Positions 35,701-46,712 of a stretch of 64,000 nt of DNA are shown here, piece after piece. Source of the DNA: Brachypodius melanocephalos (Eukaryota; Chordata; Aves; Passeriformes; Pycnonotidae); contig VZSR01003807.1 in NCBI GenBank assembly GCA_013398615.1, positions 1,335,180 to 1,399,179 on the forward strand, read 5' to 3'. Both the position numbers and the translations under genes were made by a program. Position 1 is the first letter of the stretch; each line of letters starts with the position of its first letter. The notes under the pieces are model-generated. The model was not told the origin of the DNA. It worked only from the letters and a program-made list of their open reading frames with translations, and made no database searches.

Positions 35701-38700
35701 TCATCTCAGTATTGAGAATATTATATTCAGGAGAGGGAACTAACTGCAAGACTGGTTCCTATTTCAGCTTCTAGCATTGGATTGTTGACTGCACAGTTAC
35801 TTAAGAGAAGTAAAATTGAGAACCAAAATGAAGCAATTTTCAAACAGAGAAATCTAAACTTAATCTCAAATGAATGTTTACGGATAAAAGAAGTATTCTG
35901 TTCAAATACCCATAAATCTACACATCTAACCCAAACAAGGGCACATCAATCTCAAACAATTAAAAAAAAAAACAAACTTCACACAAACACTTATTTTAAC
36001 ATACTTAACATTGCCATATTTAATATCTGATTTTTAAATTATTTAAGACAAATGTTTCAATCCCCCTATCTTCTACACCTAAAAATCCCTTAAAAGCAGA
36101 TAATACTGCATATTCAATCTTTTCAGCATTAAACCTATACAGGTTTACATATATATGCAAATAAACATGGAGAAAAAGACTTTTCTGCATTTCTATGAAC
36201 CTAAATGGAGATGACTTTTGTCTAAAATCTGTGTAGCATTACTTGGCTCACCATTAGTGCAAAAACAATTTTAAAGGCTTTTTCCCTGCCTCTTAATTCA
36301 GAACTATTAGTCTTTAGACAGGTGTTATAGCATTTTTACACTTGGCATTTCAACTTTGTATTGATTTTAAAGTAAAGTATTTTAATGATTTTAATGACTC
36401 TGAGTCACTTAAGTAGTCAAAAGCAGTCTGGAAACTACTTTGGACTTAATACATGATTTACCTGGAAGTCATGGGTGGGGGTTTTTATGTTTGTTTTTTT
36501 TGTTTGTTTGGTGTTTTTTTGTGTGGGGTTTTTTTTTTGTTTGTTTGTTTGGTTTTTTTTTTGATTGTTGGGTGTTTTTTAAATAAACACAATGCCTTTG
36601 TTGGCCAGTATCAGTGTCACATAAGACAGACCTTTTAAGCAAACCCAGCTTATCTGAAGACAAAATACACTCCTGTACATCATGCAGTACAGTACAGCAA
36701 AAGCCCAACAAGGCTCACAAAGTAGGGCATTATGTAGGGCATAAGGTGAAAGCCTGAAGAGTGGCTAAAACTTTATGGTAAACTAAGAATTCTCATGAGG
36801 GAGAAGAAACACACTATGGTGTGCTCACTTGCATGTCACTACCACAGCTTTCTTCAACATCCATTAATTTGCTTCTTATTCAGAGAAAGCACTGCAAACA
36901 CACTCAGTCATGCTCACCTGCCTTCACTTATTCAAGCTATCTGTACAAAAGAGACCTCAAATTCCAAGAAAAAGTATCTAAGTGATTAGTAAAAGCAGTT
37001 TTGCAGGAACACATGAAGAATCACATGCCTCATAAACCTCCACCAGCAAGCCTGCATTTCCTTAAGTCATCTGTCCTGATATGCCAACAATGCCTTCCTT
37101 CAGACAATTCATTACTGCTTCCCATCTCTATCTTGAAAATAAAATGGTTCACACTAATCACAAGTCAAATTGCCAGGGGAAGAAAATCCTAATTTTTCAG
37201 TAATCATGGTAAAATACAAGCAGACAGGACAAGAGGAAAAGCAGAAACTTCATATTTTCTACTTGAGACATACTGTAAAGCACTGCCAGAGCCGATCTTC
37301 ATACTAGACCAAGAAACCTATTTCACCATTAGTAAAAGACAATGTTTTAGAGACAGAGCAGTACCACCAATGAAGAAAAGACAAGAGTGACCAGTTCATT
37401 CTTTAAATTCATTATTTAGTGTGAGCTTGTGATACCAGAGAAATACTATCTCTGTTTTCTAAATCTGATGGTGCTGCCAAGTATTTTCAAATTTTAGTTG
37501 ACTCGTGTTCATAATCACAACATCATCTTCAGTACTGAGAGAGCAAAAGCTAAAACAAGCAAGTAAAACAAAGGAATTTTTAAAATCTTCCCACAGTAAA
37601 AAACAAGTTCAACCCAGGTATTGAATTAAGACGACAGCTCCTGCTATACAGAAGTTCTAAACTTGAGTGAATGCTGGAGTCATCCACTCCCACCTTCAAT
37701 TACTCCCAATTGCAATTCTACTCCCAAAATGAACACTAATTGAGCTAACTGAACAGTGTCCAGTAACTCCTCCATGAGCTTTCCTAACAAACTTGAAGGG
37801 AGACTTAATTCCTGTGAAAACCAAACCAAGTGGTTTGAGACAACCTCTTATTGCAAGCCATGCAACAACAAACAACACGAATTTAGACAAACAGGAGGGG
37901 AAAAGTTAGAGAACATGACTCTCTCAATTCTCATATGTGTCACAGAAATTAGAAATAGAAAAAAATGAAAATTAATTACCTCATGAAACACATCTGGGTT
38001 TCCAGGGTTAAAAAGTGATGGTAATTTCTCTTCCAAACCTCGTACTATTTCTGGCCACACCGAATTCACTAAGAAATCATATCCAGGAACAATATCTGCT
38101 TTTTCACTGAAAAAAAAGCAATTATTCCATGGTTATATTTTTCCACCAGGCTTCTATTTGGAGGTAGGAATCACTAAAAAATAGATGCACTGCACTAGAC
38201 AAAATGCAATGAAATTTTTTACATATTTATGCTGATTCCCTCAAACAGTTCTTCCTTTGAAGATTCCTTACTTGATTCCACCGTCTCATCAAATCCAAGG
38301 GGTTGTTTTGTAACGCTCCAAGTGTCTTAAAAATTTATCAGTTATATATTTGCAAGTGTGTACTGGAAAAATAGTACATTTCAACTGAGAAATTCTATTA
38401 TTATTGGTATAATTCAAGTATTAATAGCTCCAAACTTACAAGACCTATCAAGTAGGAATAATGTGACTAATGCAATGAAAAGAAGAACTTCTTCCTAATT
38501 GTTCCAAACTATATTTATACATATTGTGTTTGATCAAAAGATTAAAAGATACCTTAATTATGAAAACTTAAAAATTGAGAGCAAAAGAGATAAAAGCATT
38601 CAATTCCAATTTAGTACACTGCACTACAAAGTAGAAACCTTCCATTATTGAGAAGAATGATTAAAACTTGCTAAGGCATTAAAAGAATTAAAATGTTAGT

Positions 38701-41700
38701 AAAACTTGGGAGTCATAAAAAGCTCAGCAATGGATGACTAATTAGAAAAGTAATTCTGCAGTCCCTAGGGGCTACATCTATAGTTCTGCTTATTACAGCA
38801 GTCTACTATATTAACCATCCTGAAAACAGATGAATAAACGGATACAATTCAGCAGACCTGAATTATTTAAGCTTGAAAACAGGCAATTTAATTGCATAAA
38901 GAATTAAGCACTTTTTGAGAACACAGTGGAAGCACAAATCAATTAAACCTGTGGTTTCAGTACACACAATAAATCAGTCAAACCTCTGAGGATCATCCCA
39001 ACTTTTCTGATGTGCTCTAAGAACTCAGTAACTTCTGAACTTATATTTTAATAGCTTTATTATGCTCTTCTCCTTGGATGAAGTGTACAATCACATTTAA
39101 TGGATTAAAAAAAACAAGTTATCTGACACATTGTATTATGCACAGGACCCACTTCTACTACTCAAATACAGGATTGTCTTTGCTTCCTGTGAAGGTCTGG
39201 GCTACAGCACCAGGAAGGTCTGTCCACTGTTGTTGTTTTGAAAAACACAGGCATGAGATAGAAATCAAACTTGACTATGAATGTTCAGGAAAGGCCAGAT
39301 AAGTCATTAGTGCATGAAAGCTGATAATGCAAAAGATTTCAAAGCATATGATACTTGTAACTTCAGTGCAGCTGAGAGAAAGCCCAAGATATTTACCTGG
39401 AAATTGCTCCTCCTGTTACTTCACGCAGGAGACGGCAATGATGAGGAACAAACTCCAGCAGCCTATTGTACATAGCCTGGAGGCCATTAGGGTGGGATTG
39501 CACATATTGTTCCACCATTACCTGCCAGGAACAGCTCAATGTTAAATGCCAGAAAAGTAGACATAAAAGATACTGTAATGCAAGACTCACAAAACTCTTA
39601 ACACTGTAACTTCAAATAGTAGGATAGTCAGTATATTACTTTTCTAAAATTATATTTTCCAAGTATAACTTGCCAGCTTGAATTATTACTTCTTCTAAAG
39701 CTGCACTCTTAACTGCCAAGACTAGCCCCAAAAATGGGAAGCAGTTCCTTTCTTTTAAATGTGAGCCACTGTGTCTGGCTCCCAACCCACTGTCACATCA
39801 CCGTCACCTGAAGCAGTCTGTCAAGTTAAACAGGCAACTAGTAAAAGCTAATCAAACTCAGAATAAAGTAAAAATTCCTTCTAAATATTGAGGTAGTTGG
39901 TCCAATCCCAAATACAGGCAAGCCAAAGCAAAGAATCTTCTGTGGCATTGCTAAGCCTTTAATGCAGCTAGCAAATCAGTTTGTCTGGACAGTATCCCAT
40001 ACTCAGGGAAAAGGGATAATCTCTGCCATAAAGAGAAGGAAGACAGTGGGAACAGAACAATAGCTTGTTTCTTGATATTCTTCCACAAGTCTGAACACAT
40101 TTGCCTCTTGCTACATAAACAAGTGGGATGGTGCAGAAGTGGTGGAAGAATAGACCCTGAGAAAACCAAAGGGAAAAGGACATGTCCCACCCTCTAGCAG
40201 CTGTCACAGCACCTAGCAGACACTCAATGGAAGAAACCTGTCCTAGACGGAAGAGATTTGGTTTTTGGATTCTTTAACCCAAGAAAAATGGAGGTAAGAA
40301 AAAGAATCCCGACTGGATATAACCTGAAATTGGTGACAAGCAGGTAAGAGAATTCCTCCATTCTTTTTTTCTTAAATAGACCAAATTGACATTTTGTTAC
40401 GGCTCAGTTCTCCTGTTCCATCCACAAAGATATTTTGAAGCTGCTAATAAAAGCTGGAGGTTCACAGGAAAAATAAGCATGTTTGGAAAACAACTGGAAT
40501 TATTTTACATTATCTTACCTCATCTACATAAGGTTTTACAAGCACTTGGCCAACTAATGCCTCTGCATCTCGTGTTTTGTCAATTGTTGCATAAGTGCGT
40601 AGACAGTGGCGAATTATGTCAACATTTGAAGTTCGAAGGCCTTCCAAGAGCAGCCCTTCCAGAGACTGCTGCAACATGGCTGTTATTCCAGCTATACGCT
40701 ACAAAGAGCAAGAAATTATAGTCATAAAAAGCCAAAAGCAAAGCCTTGTCATCATTGTTGAAGTAAATTCATCCAGAAGTACCTAATTCAGCTATCTATC
40801 CTCACTGAAAAGTACAAAAGTTTTTATAACTGCCAATGTTGAATGAACATTAACACAAACTTAATGGGTTACTGATATTATATAAGACAGGATTTATTAT
40901 AAATAAGCTAAAAGCAATTATTTTCTTCTGTATGTTATAAGCTACATGGTAACTTATATTAGGTCTGCTTTATCCTGAGGAATTAAGTCAGTAATTGTTC
41001 CTTGTTAAACTGAACCAGTATGTAACAATAAACAAAAGATTTACAGTATGTGACCAGGGATAACAATTGTAGCATTTATCCCTCATTGAGAGACTAAGCA
41101 GACAGCGTGTACCTAGCACTGCTTGTCAAATTACCACAAACCAGTGACACTGAGTGACACTAGCAAAAACCAAAGAGATGCCTTCTGGCTTCTGCCAAAC
41201 AGTCTACACACACACTCCTTTTTGCAAACCATTTTTCCTGATCTCCCAGGACATCTTTTCAACTAGATCTGACTCATTGCTACACTACCTGCAGATATAC
41301 TCCTGGCCCAAGATGGTCTCTACAACTCTTTATTTGAAGGAAGTTCAGCAACACATATTAAGGCAGTCAGAGTTGAACTATGAATACAGCCAGATAAATT
41401 TCTTCTCTCCTTTTTTACATGCTGTGTTGTGTCCATCCATCTTAAAATGATTCACACAATTTGTACTGAATGTGCAAAGTCAGGAACCCAATTGCTGACT
41501 AGTTATGAAAGCTCCATTCTAATGAGCTTTAGCAACAACAGGCACAGGACAGAAGTCCTGGCAAACAACATTAAGAAAGCTACGTGACAATGTTCTCCCA
41601 CCACATACACTACTCTGCGGCTCATGCTCACTGCTGCTATTATCCAAGTTTGTAACTCAGTGGCCAGAGGGGTCTTGTAAACCGTCCATGTAACAACAGT

Positions 41701-44700
41701 ACTCCATGGATGTCTGGAGCTGAAACAAGTTTATATTGCCAACAGGCCGAGGCACAAAGTGAAAAACTGGAACTCTGAACTACCTCACTGTCTTGAAAGC
41801 CATTAAGAATGACACCCTCATGCTAATCAGCTTAAAGCATTACCCCCATCTCTATACTCACAGCTTTCTTTGAGCACGAGTTTTCATTTATTCCCTCTCC
41901 CCACCGAATGAATGAAAGAAAAAAATCTCACCAAAACATCAATTAATCCTTTACAGTAGGTAAAACAGTGTACTGGGAGATTAGTAATGGCCAACATAAT
42001 TTCATGAGAAGACAAACTTGAATATATTCAAGCCAGCTACTGTAGAGGCACATTCCATCTATATTCTGGTCTGTACACTGCAGGTAACAAAGCCAACATA
42101 AATCTCTAGAACATGGCCTCAGTATCAGTAAGCAGACAAACTGTAAGACACATTAGGCTGACAAAAACATCTGTTGTATTTCCTACTCTTATTCTCAGTA
42201 ATCTATCCTAAAGAAGTAAACAAACAGGGCATAAATCCTCAGAAAAAGCAATAGTTCTAGTCAACTGATAAAAATGATCTCATGAAACCCATTTTTCTCC
42301 ACAAATTAATTCAATAAAACTCTGTGGAAACAGGCATTTGTCTTCCAATTATACTGGCTTTGCTTGACTGTGCAAGTGTTAAGTGCCATGCAATACTTAC
42401 TGGTCTCACTTTGTCTAAAAGGGGCATTCCTTTGCTTTGTACTGCATGAAATTGTAGTTGATTAAATTCTGTGGCAATTCTCTCTAAAACTTGTCCAGTT
42501 AGAAGTGGACTACAAGAGAGATGATACAAAATGAGAATACATAGTTAGATCCTTTCAAATCAACTCACTCTTATCTCTAACAGATAGATAGAGCTCTCCC
42601 TCAATTTTCTGTAATTTAAATATTTTGAATTCTGATAGGTACTACCATGATTATTGCAATCAAACAACAATGATCTGGAGCACACTGTTTGCAGCTCTAA
42701 CATGAAGTGGGTGAAGCAGAAGCTGGGAGGAACATAAGCTCTTGCCTCAAGAGTATGAAGCACATTTTTCTAGATGGCAATTTTATTATCACATGAAAAG
42801 TCAGTCTTAAGACAGCTCAGAAACTGCACCAGGTCACCTTCACCACCCAGATTTTTTTCTTTCTTACTCTGTCATATAGTAAAAATAATGACAGTTATCT
42901 CTAGAGAAACAGTCCTGTCCTTCTCAAGTCTACACAATCCCAATAATAAGCAAAATTTTCAGTTGTTCAAGTATGATCTTAATTGCAAACATAATTCTGC
43001 AAAGTGTCACACCTGACTGAAAACATCTGCTTTTGTCCCCCTAGGTATCACGCTACTTTCTGGTCCACCTACCCCCCACTACCATGTGATCCAGCACACT
43101 GAGCTGAAGAGACAGTCTCACATTGTGTCTTCCCTCCAGCTTAAATTGTTCTTGCATCCCAGTCAAGCCTTTCAAGTGCATGACTGGTACATCAGTTTCA
43201 AAACTGGCTAAAAGACATCTTGCAATCCTCAGCAAAGGCAGAGGAAGAGGTTTGACTGGAATTTGTCACAAACCTTCCTTGTACTAGGTTTGCCTTGCCT
43301 GCCTTCAGCTATTCTTGCAGCAGTCCTTTCACTTACACATAAGCAGGGAGAACAAGAAAAACTATTTTGTTTCACTTACAAATGACATTGGAGTAACCTG
43401 TAGAGAGTATTTCAGACATGACAGGAAAAGTGACTTTCAATAAAATAAAGTAAAATAAAATAACTGCACACCAACTCCAAACAGCTTGCTTACTGAAAGC
43501 ACCACGAGTAATTTGGAACTTTGGAGTCTGAGTCACACATTCTGTGAATGACTGGTTTGCAGAAGACTAAAATCAAGAAAATACTAGAATTACAGTAATT
43601 AATTCCATCAGAGTTACATTTCTAAAGATACATCCTACTGCTTGTAAATTCACCTTCAACAACACCACGAAATTAAGTTAGTCCCATCAATTACACACAA
43701 AACTGAACATTACAAATTTTTTACCTGTTTCCCTCTAATGAGGACAATTCTTTAGTGCCTTGGGAATGTAGAATCTTCTCAATTTTCTCAACAGACTGAA
43801 TAACATGAATAAGTCTCAGGACACACATCTGTAATTAAAGAAAGATTTTTCATGTCTAACCCTAATCCAAATTGACATCACCTAAAGAAAATATTTAAAT
43901 AGTTTCTTACTTCTTTGGGTTTTTTCTGGTTTAAGTTTTCTCCCTTTATCTTAACACCTGAGTCATGTCTCAGTTGAAGTACTGCTCACATAAGTCCATA
44001 AAACACCACACATAAATGTTTGTCACAGATGTAGGACAGCTGTCCCTATCCCTGATGTTTTTCAAAGTTAAGCACAAAGACAAATGTTAGTGTGTCTCCT
44101 GCCCACAAAAAAAAAAAAAAACCAAACAAAAAACCAGCTGTACTTCAATTCCACTCATAAGTAAGTTGATACACCACTGTAGTCAGAAATAAGAGCAACT
44201 AAAACAAAAAAAAATAATCCAACTAAATCAAACATATGTTTTGGGCAACTACAGTAAAACAAAGATTTATGATCAACTAGACACTGTAAAATATGAAGTC
44301 TGTCAACCAAAATGTCAATATATTTTACAAGTACAAAATGCCATGCAGTATGCAGCTAGACAGCCTAGAACTCCCTAAATTTCATTTTCTCTGCGTTAAT
44401 GGCAAAATCAAAGTCATCCTAAGAATAATCTTTCAAAGGTAGTAATTTATCTGTTGTACCTTTTTTCTTCGAATATCTTCTTGCTTAGTCATCCGGTCAT
44501 CTACCGCTTGAATTCCTTCACTGACACATGACTTAAGACTCTGTGAGAGAGAAAAAGTCAGTTTGTAAAGCTTACTTCCCATTTAAGAGTTGAGAAAAAC
44601 CTAAAAAAAATATCTAAATTTAAGACACAGATTAATAAGATTATGGGACTAATAAGAGCTACAGTGCATCAAGTTAAAAAGCCATAAAGACAACTAAATA

Positions 44701-46387
44701 ACTGCAAGTAGAATCTGCTCCTTAGGTATTGCCACTGCAAATAAAAATATTTCCACCAGAAGTGGTTTTTTAGTACCTTAGAGAGAACAAATGACCTTTG
44801 CCTAAAAACAGGCAATCAACCCACTCTGTTTTCATGCCTTGCAACTGGAGTTATAAATCAGTTTTAAATAGCATTTTTCACATAATAAGGACTTCTCTAT
44901 ACTAGCTAATCTTGTTTTCTGTTAGACATCAAGGTGTGATATTTTGAAGGCACATTTATGCAGCAAGCATCCCTTTGAACTGGCTGCCAAGATGATCAAA
45001 TTTGCCCCTTTGTATAAATACCAAGTCAGTGTGGTGGAGCCAGAATAAGATCCACCTTCAAGAGGGTGATGTTTTATGGTTAAACCACACACTGAGCAAA
45101 GTGAGTCCAAAAAGGAACTGTGCTGCATCTGAATTTTCTACCATCTTTAAGTCACTTAAATATTAAAACCGTTTCAAGGTATCTCCATAGACATGTCTTG
45201 CAAGAGTCTATTCACCCATCAAATTTAAGAAACTCTTTATCTCTTGGTTGAAATGCACTGTAGGAAACATAAATTTACTGCAATACAAGTGCCTGAAAAC
45301 ACGTTTCTCCTACTAGCCATCTAAGTCATCAATTTGCAAAGAGAAGTTTATTGTAACTACTATTAACTTGAGTAGAAGACCTTCTGTAGATCATATGAGA
45401 GTGAAGTTTACCAAGCTGTTGACAATGATTGTTTTGAACATACCATAACTTCTTCTCTTAACTGTCCCAAGGGTACTGAAAGCTGATTGAGAGCCTTGTC
45501 CATGCCAACCTGAAGAAATCACCACAAACACATTCATTACTTTTTTGATAAGATCGTATGTGAATTACTGACAAAGCCTATCATTTTACAGATACTAAAA
45601 GAGAACTGAGAAAACGTAACTTCCTTTATAATTTCCAGTTTTAAATTCAATGCAAAAATATGTTATCTCAAATACAGGCATAAAGGCTGCTTTCACACAA
45701 AGCCAAAAGATAAACAAAAAATTCCACCTATGGAAATTTTTCCTCTCAGAAGTATGTTAAGTCTCAGTCTTTGAATCTATATAATTGGAACAATTACAAA
45801 TTTCAGACACAAAGTTGGGTTTTTTTAAGATACTTTGACGATACAAAAAGTTTAAAGATTCCTAAAAGAATCAGAACAGCTTTACTTTTATCATTGCTAT
45901 TCTATGTTAATAATTTATTTCCTTCAATTTTAAAAGTGTTGACATTTTGAAACAAAGTTTGCCCTGAGTCTAACTCCCTAATGAATCAGCTTTTCAAGAC
46001 AAAATGCATATATCTAAAACATTTACTACAGGCCAACAGCAATTCTGTACAGCAGCTAAGTTCTACGGAAGGAATGATGTCTCAGTGCAAGGATTAGGGA
46101 CCTCAGTTTAAGATGCCATAAATCATAAAATGCAAAAAAAAAGCCATATACATTTCATATGAAAAACAAAAATCCCACAGAACCACATTAAGCCTGAACC
46201 ACACAGAACAACCAGTAAAACTTACTAGATTTGTTGAGAGATTAACAAAATCTGCATAGTCCTTATTTATGAGTTCTACCATAGCAGTTTTAAGCAGTTT
46301 GTAATAGAGCTCCAGATCCTCTCTAAGCTCTTCCAACTGCACACGCTTCCTGCAGTCTGACACAAAATGATCAACATCAAAATCCGC
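20626..46387 (-). CDS. COG2: COG2, conserved oligomeric Golgi complex subunit 2: exons 2-18, 5' end missing
   Basis: Seventeen exons on the minus strand join into 2148 nt, or 715 codons plus TAG, without a frameshift or internal stop. All borders are GT-AG, and the protein aligns along its whole length with human COG2 (738 residues). COG2 is a lobe A subunit (with COG1, 3 and 4) of the eight-subunit COG tether on the cytosolic face of the Golgi. It captures intra-Golgi retrograde vesicles and so maintains glycosyltransferase localisation. Exons 2-5 encode the N-terminal COG2 domain with the coiled-coil segment that binds other subunits. Exons 6-12 form the helical middle. Exon 13 is a Ser/Glu-rich, poorly conserved linker. 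Exons 14-18 form the conserved C-terminal COG2 domain. Only the first 24 or so residues are absent, probably lost in the assembly gap at 46713-46812. Confidence 0.96.
20728..22310 (-). other. COG2: COG2 intron 17, 1.6 kb
   Basis: This is a phase 0 intron without recognised features. The open frame read through from exon 17 stops within it. Confidence 0.85.
22311..22491 (-). CDS. COG2: COG2 exon 17
   Basis: This exon is 181 nt, from the last base of a split Lys codon through YYETVSDVLSSVKKMEESLK to EYFGEQ, ending in phase 0 at GAACAA|GTAAGT. It is very close to human, including the GGMSDD loop. It forms part of the C-terminal COG2 domain. Confidence 0.96.
22492..25580 (-). other. COG2: COG2 intron 16, 3.1 kb
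   Basis: This AT-rich intron has no coding or repeat content that I could identify. Confidence 0.8.
25581..25720 (-). CDS. COG2: COG2 exon 16
   Basis: This exon is 140 nt, beginning EVPTKASPYVDSALKPFYRL and ending inside a Lys codon (phase 2) at CAGAA|GTAAGAG. Human has EVPTTASSYVDSALKPLFQL at this place. The WLEGALSEST stretch matches human WLEGTLSEST. Confidence 0.96.
25721..26274 (-). other. COG2: COG2 intron 15, 554 bp
   Basis: This phase 0 intron contains a small direct repeat of 18 bases with a 25-base period (25856-25898). Confidence 0.85.
25856..25898. repeat. Short tandem duplication, period 25
   Basis: GACAAGTCAATGAAGAGA occurs at about 25856-25873 and again at 25881-25898, with similar intervening bases. 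It lies within a COG2 intron and looks like a local duplication. Confidence 0.75.
26275..26417 (-). CDS. COG2: COG2 exon 15
   Basis: This exon is 143 nt. It completes a split Gly codon and encodes ALEDSKASLSACVPTLNNKI through LYRRTNK, ending in phase 0. The donor is AAG|GTCAGT, with C at +3. The YLKSALEVPRLYRRTNK segment is nearly identical to human. Confidence 0.96.
26418..27516 (-). other. COG2: COG2 intron 14, 1.1 kb
   Basis: This phase 1 intron contains an A/C-rich stretch near 27018-27080 and no other recognised content. Confidence 0.8.
27517..27589 (-). CDS. COG2: COG2 exon 14
   Basis: This exon is 73 nt, encoding IPDILDMIKPKLELIGFKNI and SCIA and ending in phase 1. It aligns with human LPELLEIIKPKLEMIGFKNF and opens the conserved C-terminal COG2 domain. 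The small size makes it easy to miss in gene prediction. Confidence 0.95.
27590..28387 (-). other. COG2: COG2 intron 13, 0.8 kb
   Basis: This phase 0 intron has an unusual donor, CGG|GTTTGT, with T at both +3 and +4. No repeats were recognised. Confidence 0.8.
28388..28588 (-). CDS. COG2: COG2 exon 13 (variable linker)
   Basis: This exon is 201 nt and 67 codons, in phase 0 at both ends. It starts VSVRPISSENTKESKKPV and ends in HVAADLDKLQDR. The middle is rich in Ser, Glu and Pro and diverges from human, while the ends are conserved (human RPISNESPKEIKKP and VVADLDKLQEQ). It is probably a flexible linker between the helical middle and the C-terminal domain. Being phase 0 on both sides, it could be skipped without a frameshift. 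Confidence 0.95.
28589..29422 (-). other. COG2: COG2 intron 12, 0.8 kb
   Basis: This is a phase 0 intron with donor GAG|GTGAGAG. Nothing further was seen. Confidence 0.85.
29423..29574 (-). CDS. COG2: COG2 exon 12
   Basis: This exon is 152 nt. It completes a split Ala codon and encodes 50 residues, including FLPLLAHRLWKLSLQILARY, close to human FLPLLVHRLWRLTLQILARY. It ends VFISE in phase 0. It has more G and C than the neighbouring exons. Confidence 0.95.
29575..30786 (-). other. COG2: COG2 intron 11, 1.2 kb
   Basis: This is a phase 1 intron. No repeat or gene was recognised. Confidence 0.85.
30787..30848 (-). CDS. COG2: COG2 exon 11
   Basis: This exon is only 62 nt. It completes Arg from exon 10, encodes FREIAGALEEALSDTLEEAP and leaves one base (phase 1). 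Human reads FREIAGSLEAALTDVLEDAP. It was found from homology and matching phases because it is too short to stand out as an open frame. Confidence 0.94.
30849..34001 (-). other. COG2: COG2 intron 10, 3.2 kb
   Basis: This phase 2 intron has an atypical donor, AAG|GTTGGC. It contains a 40-base-period tandem duplication (32106-32177). Open frames on the minus strand, such as 32528-32902, show no known domain and lack splice logic. Confidence 0.8.
32106..32177. repeat. 32-bp direct repeat, period 40
   Basis: Two identical copies of a 32-base unit that begins TAAATGCCAAAGTGTGAGG lie at 32106-32137 and 32146-32177, separated by eight bases. The identity suggests a recent duplication inside a COG2 intron. 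Confidence 0.9.
34002..34141 (-). CDS. COG2: COG2 exon 10
   Basis: This exon is 140 nt, encoding KYTTSMDFVQKFERQCGSQA through NLPVYFQI and ending inside an Arg codon (phase 2). It is almost identical to human over SVKRLRAHPSYHSFN. The donor AAG|GTTGGC is weak, but the phase and the protein on both sides require it. Confidence 0.96.
34142..37979 (-). other. COG2: COG2 intron 9, 3.8 kb, with an AAAC-rich tract
   Basis: This is the largest COG2 intron in the window. On the transcribed strand it contains a 110-base A/C-rich tract (36473-36582). No coding content was identified. Confidence 0.8.
36473..36582. repeat. (AAAC)n / (GTTT)n low-complexity tract
   Basis: The plus strand is almost only G and T (T runs broken by GTTTG and GGGG); the COG2 strand is therefore A/C-rich. 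It may be an expanded microsatellite or the decayed poly-A tail of an old retroposed sequence. No recognisable element body was found next to it. Confidence 0.85.
37980..38106 (-). CDS. COG2: COG2 exon 9
   Basis: This exon is 127 nt. It completes a Ser codon and encodes EKADIVPGYDFLVNSVWPEI through NPGNPDVFHE, ending in phase 0. Human has EKGNTVPGYDFLVNSVWPQI. The segment EEKLPSLFNPGNPD is unchanged. Confidence 0.96.
38107..39396 (-). other. COG2: COG2 intron 8, 1.3 kb
   Basis: This is an AT-rich phase 2 intron with no recognised features. Confidence 0.85.
39397..39521 (-). CDS. COG2: COG2 exon 8
   Basis: This exon is 125 nt, encoding VMVEQYVQSHPNGLQAMYNR through EVTGGAIS and ending in phase 2. 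EFVPHHCRLLREVTGGAIS is identical to human. The acceptor is CCTGGCAG and the donor CCAG|GTAAAT. Confidence 0.96.
39522..40518 (-). other. COG2: COG2 intron 7, 1.0 kb
   Basis: This is a phase 0 intron. Overlapping short minus-strand open frames near 39951-40207 have no known relatives and are not supported as exons. Confidence 0.85.
40519..40698 (-). CDS. COG2: COG2 exon 7
   Basis: This exon is 180 nt and 60 codons, in phase 0 at both ends. It begins RIAGITAMLQQSLEGLLLEG and ends QVLVKPYVDE. It is nearly identical to human across HCLRTYATIDKTRDAEALVG. Confidence 0.96.
40699..42400 (-). other. COG2: COG2 intron 6, 1.7 kb
   Basis: This is a phase 0 intron without recognised repeats or genes. 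Confidence 0.85.
42401..42509 (-). CDS. COG2: COG2 exon 6
   Basis: This exon is 109 nt. It completes Ser and encodes PLLTGQVLERIATEFNQLQF through LLDKVRP, ending in phase 0 at CCA|GTAAGT. It is identical to human except for Val in place of Ile in GQVLERIA. Confidence 0.97.
42510..43724 (-). other. COG2: COG2 intron 5, 1.2 kb
   Basis: This phase 2 intron has a short AAAAT-type repeat near 43441-43462. Confidence 0.85.
43725..43828 (-). CDS. COG2: COG2 exon 5
   Basis: This exon is 104 nt, encoding MCVLRLIHVIQSVEKIEKIL through LEGN plus two bases (phase 2). Human reads MCVLRLIQVIRSVEKIEKIL. The internal Met is not a start codon; it follows the split of the preceding KKK stretch. Confidence 0.95.
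43829..44459 (-). other. COG2: COG2 intron 4, 0.6 kb
   Basis: This is a phase 0 intron with donor AAG|GTACAA. A 15-base A run lies near 44107-44121. Confidence 0.85.
44460..44540 (-). CDS. COG2: COG2 exon 4
   Basis: This exon is 81 nt and 27 codons, in phase 0 at both ends, encoding SLKSCVSEGIQAVDDRMTKQ and EDIRRKK. Human has SLRSSVSEGIRAVDERMSKQ and EDIRKKK. It is part of the N-terminal coiled coil. Confidence 0.95.
44541..45443 (-). other. COG2: COG2 intron 3, 0.9 kb
   Basis: This is a phase 0 intron with donor ATG|GTATG. No features were recognised. Confidence 0.85.
45444..45509 (-). CDS. COG2: COG2 exon 3
   Basis: This exon is only 66 nt and 22 codons, encoding VGMDKALNQLSVPLGQLREE and VM in phase 0. 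Human differs only at the last residue (VL). It was found by homology and phase continuity with exons 2 and 4. Confidence 0.95.
45510..46225 (-). other. COG2: COG2 intron 2, 0.7 kb
   Basis: This is a phase 0 intron with a consensus donor CTA|GTAAGT. No features were recognised. Confidence 0.85.
46226..46387 (-). CDS. COG2: COG2 exon 2 (first exon visible)
   Basis: This exon is 162 nt and 54 codons, in phase 0 at both ends, encoding ADFDVDHFVSDCRKRVQLEE through NLSTNL. Human exon 2 reads EDFDVDHFVSDCRKRVQLEE. The acceptor TTTTACTTTCAG upstream shows that this is not the first exon, so the start codon lies further right. Confidence 0.96.
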
Positions 46388-46712
46388 CTGAAAGTAAAAC
46401 AGGAAGGAGAGGAGGATGTAAGCAAACAGTTCACACAAGAACACGCCCAAAATAAAGTACTCCTTATCCTGTGAGTTGACCAAACTAAAGCTCTAGGGGG
46501 CAAAAGGCTTCTTAACGCAGTAGTTAAACTCTCGTTTTTTAGGATGAAAGACCAGCTCTCCAAAATACTGTTGACTTAAAAAACCAAACAAACCACCGAA
46601 CAACAGCCAAGAGTCGAAATTCAGTACTGAGAACTACTCTCAGCTCTCCAAGCGGTGAGGCCTCTCGCCCCCGTGTCTCAGCGCCCGGCCCTCCCCGGGC
46701 ACGGTCGGGTCC
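46388..46712 (-). other. COG2: COG2 intron 1 up to the gap, with the edge of a CpG island
   Basis: From about 46660 the sequence becomes very GC-rich and CpG-rich (GCGCCCGGCC, CCCCGGGCACGG), as expected at the edge of a housekeeping promoter. No part of exon 1 could be recognised here: no frame on the minus strand reads like the known COG2 N-terminus followed by a donor. Confidence 0.6.
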
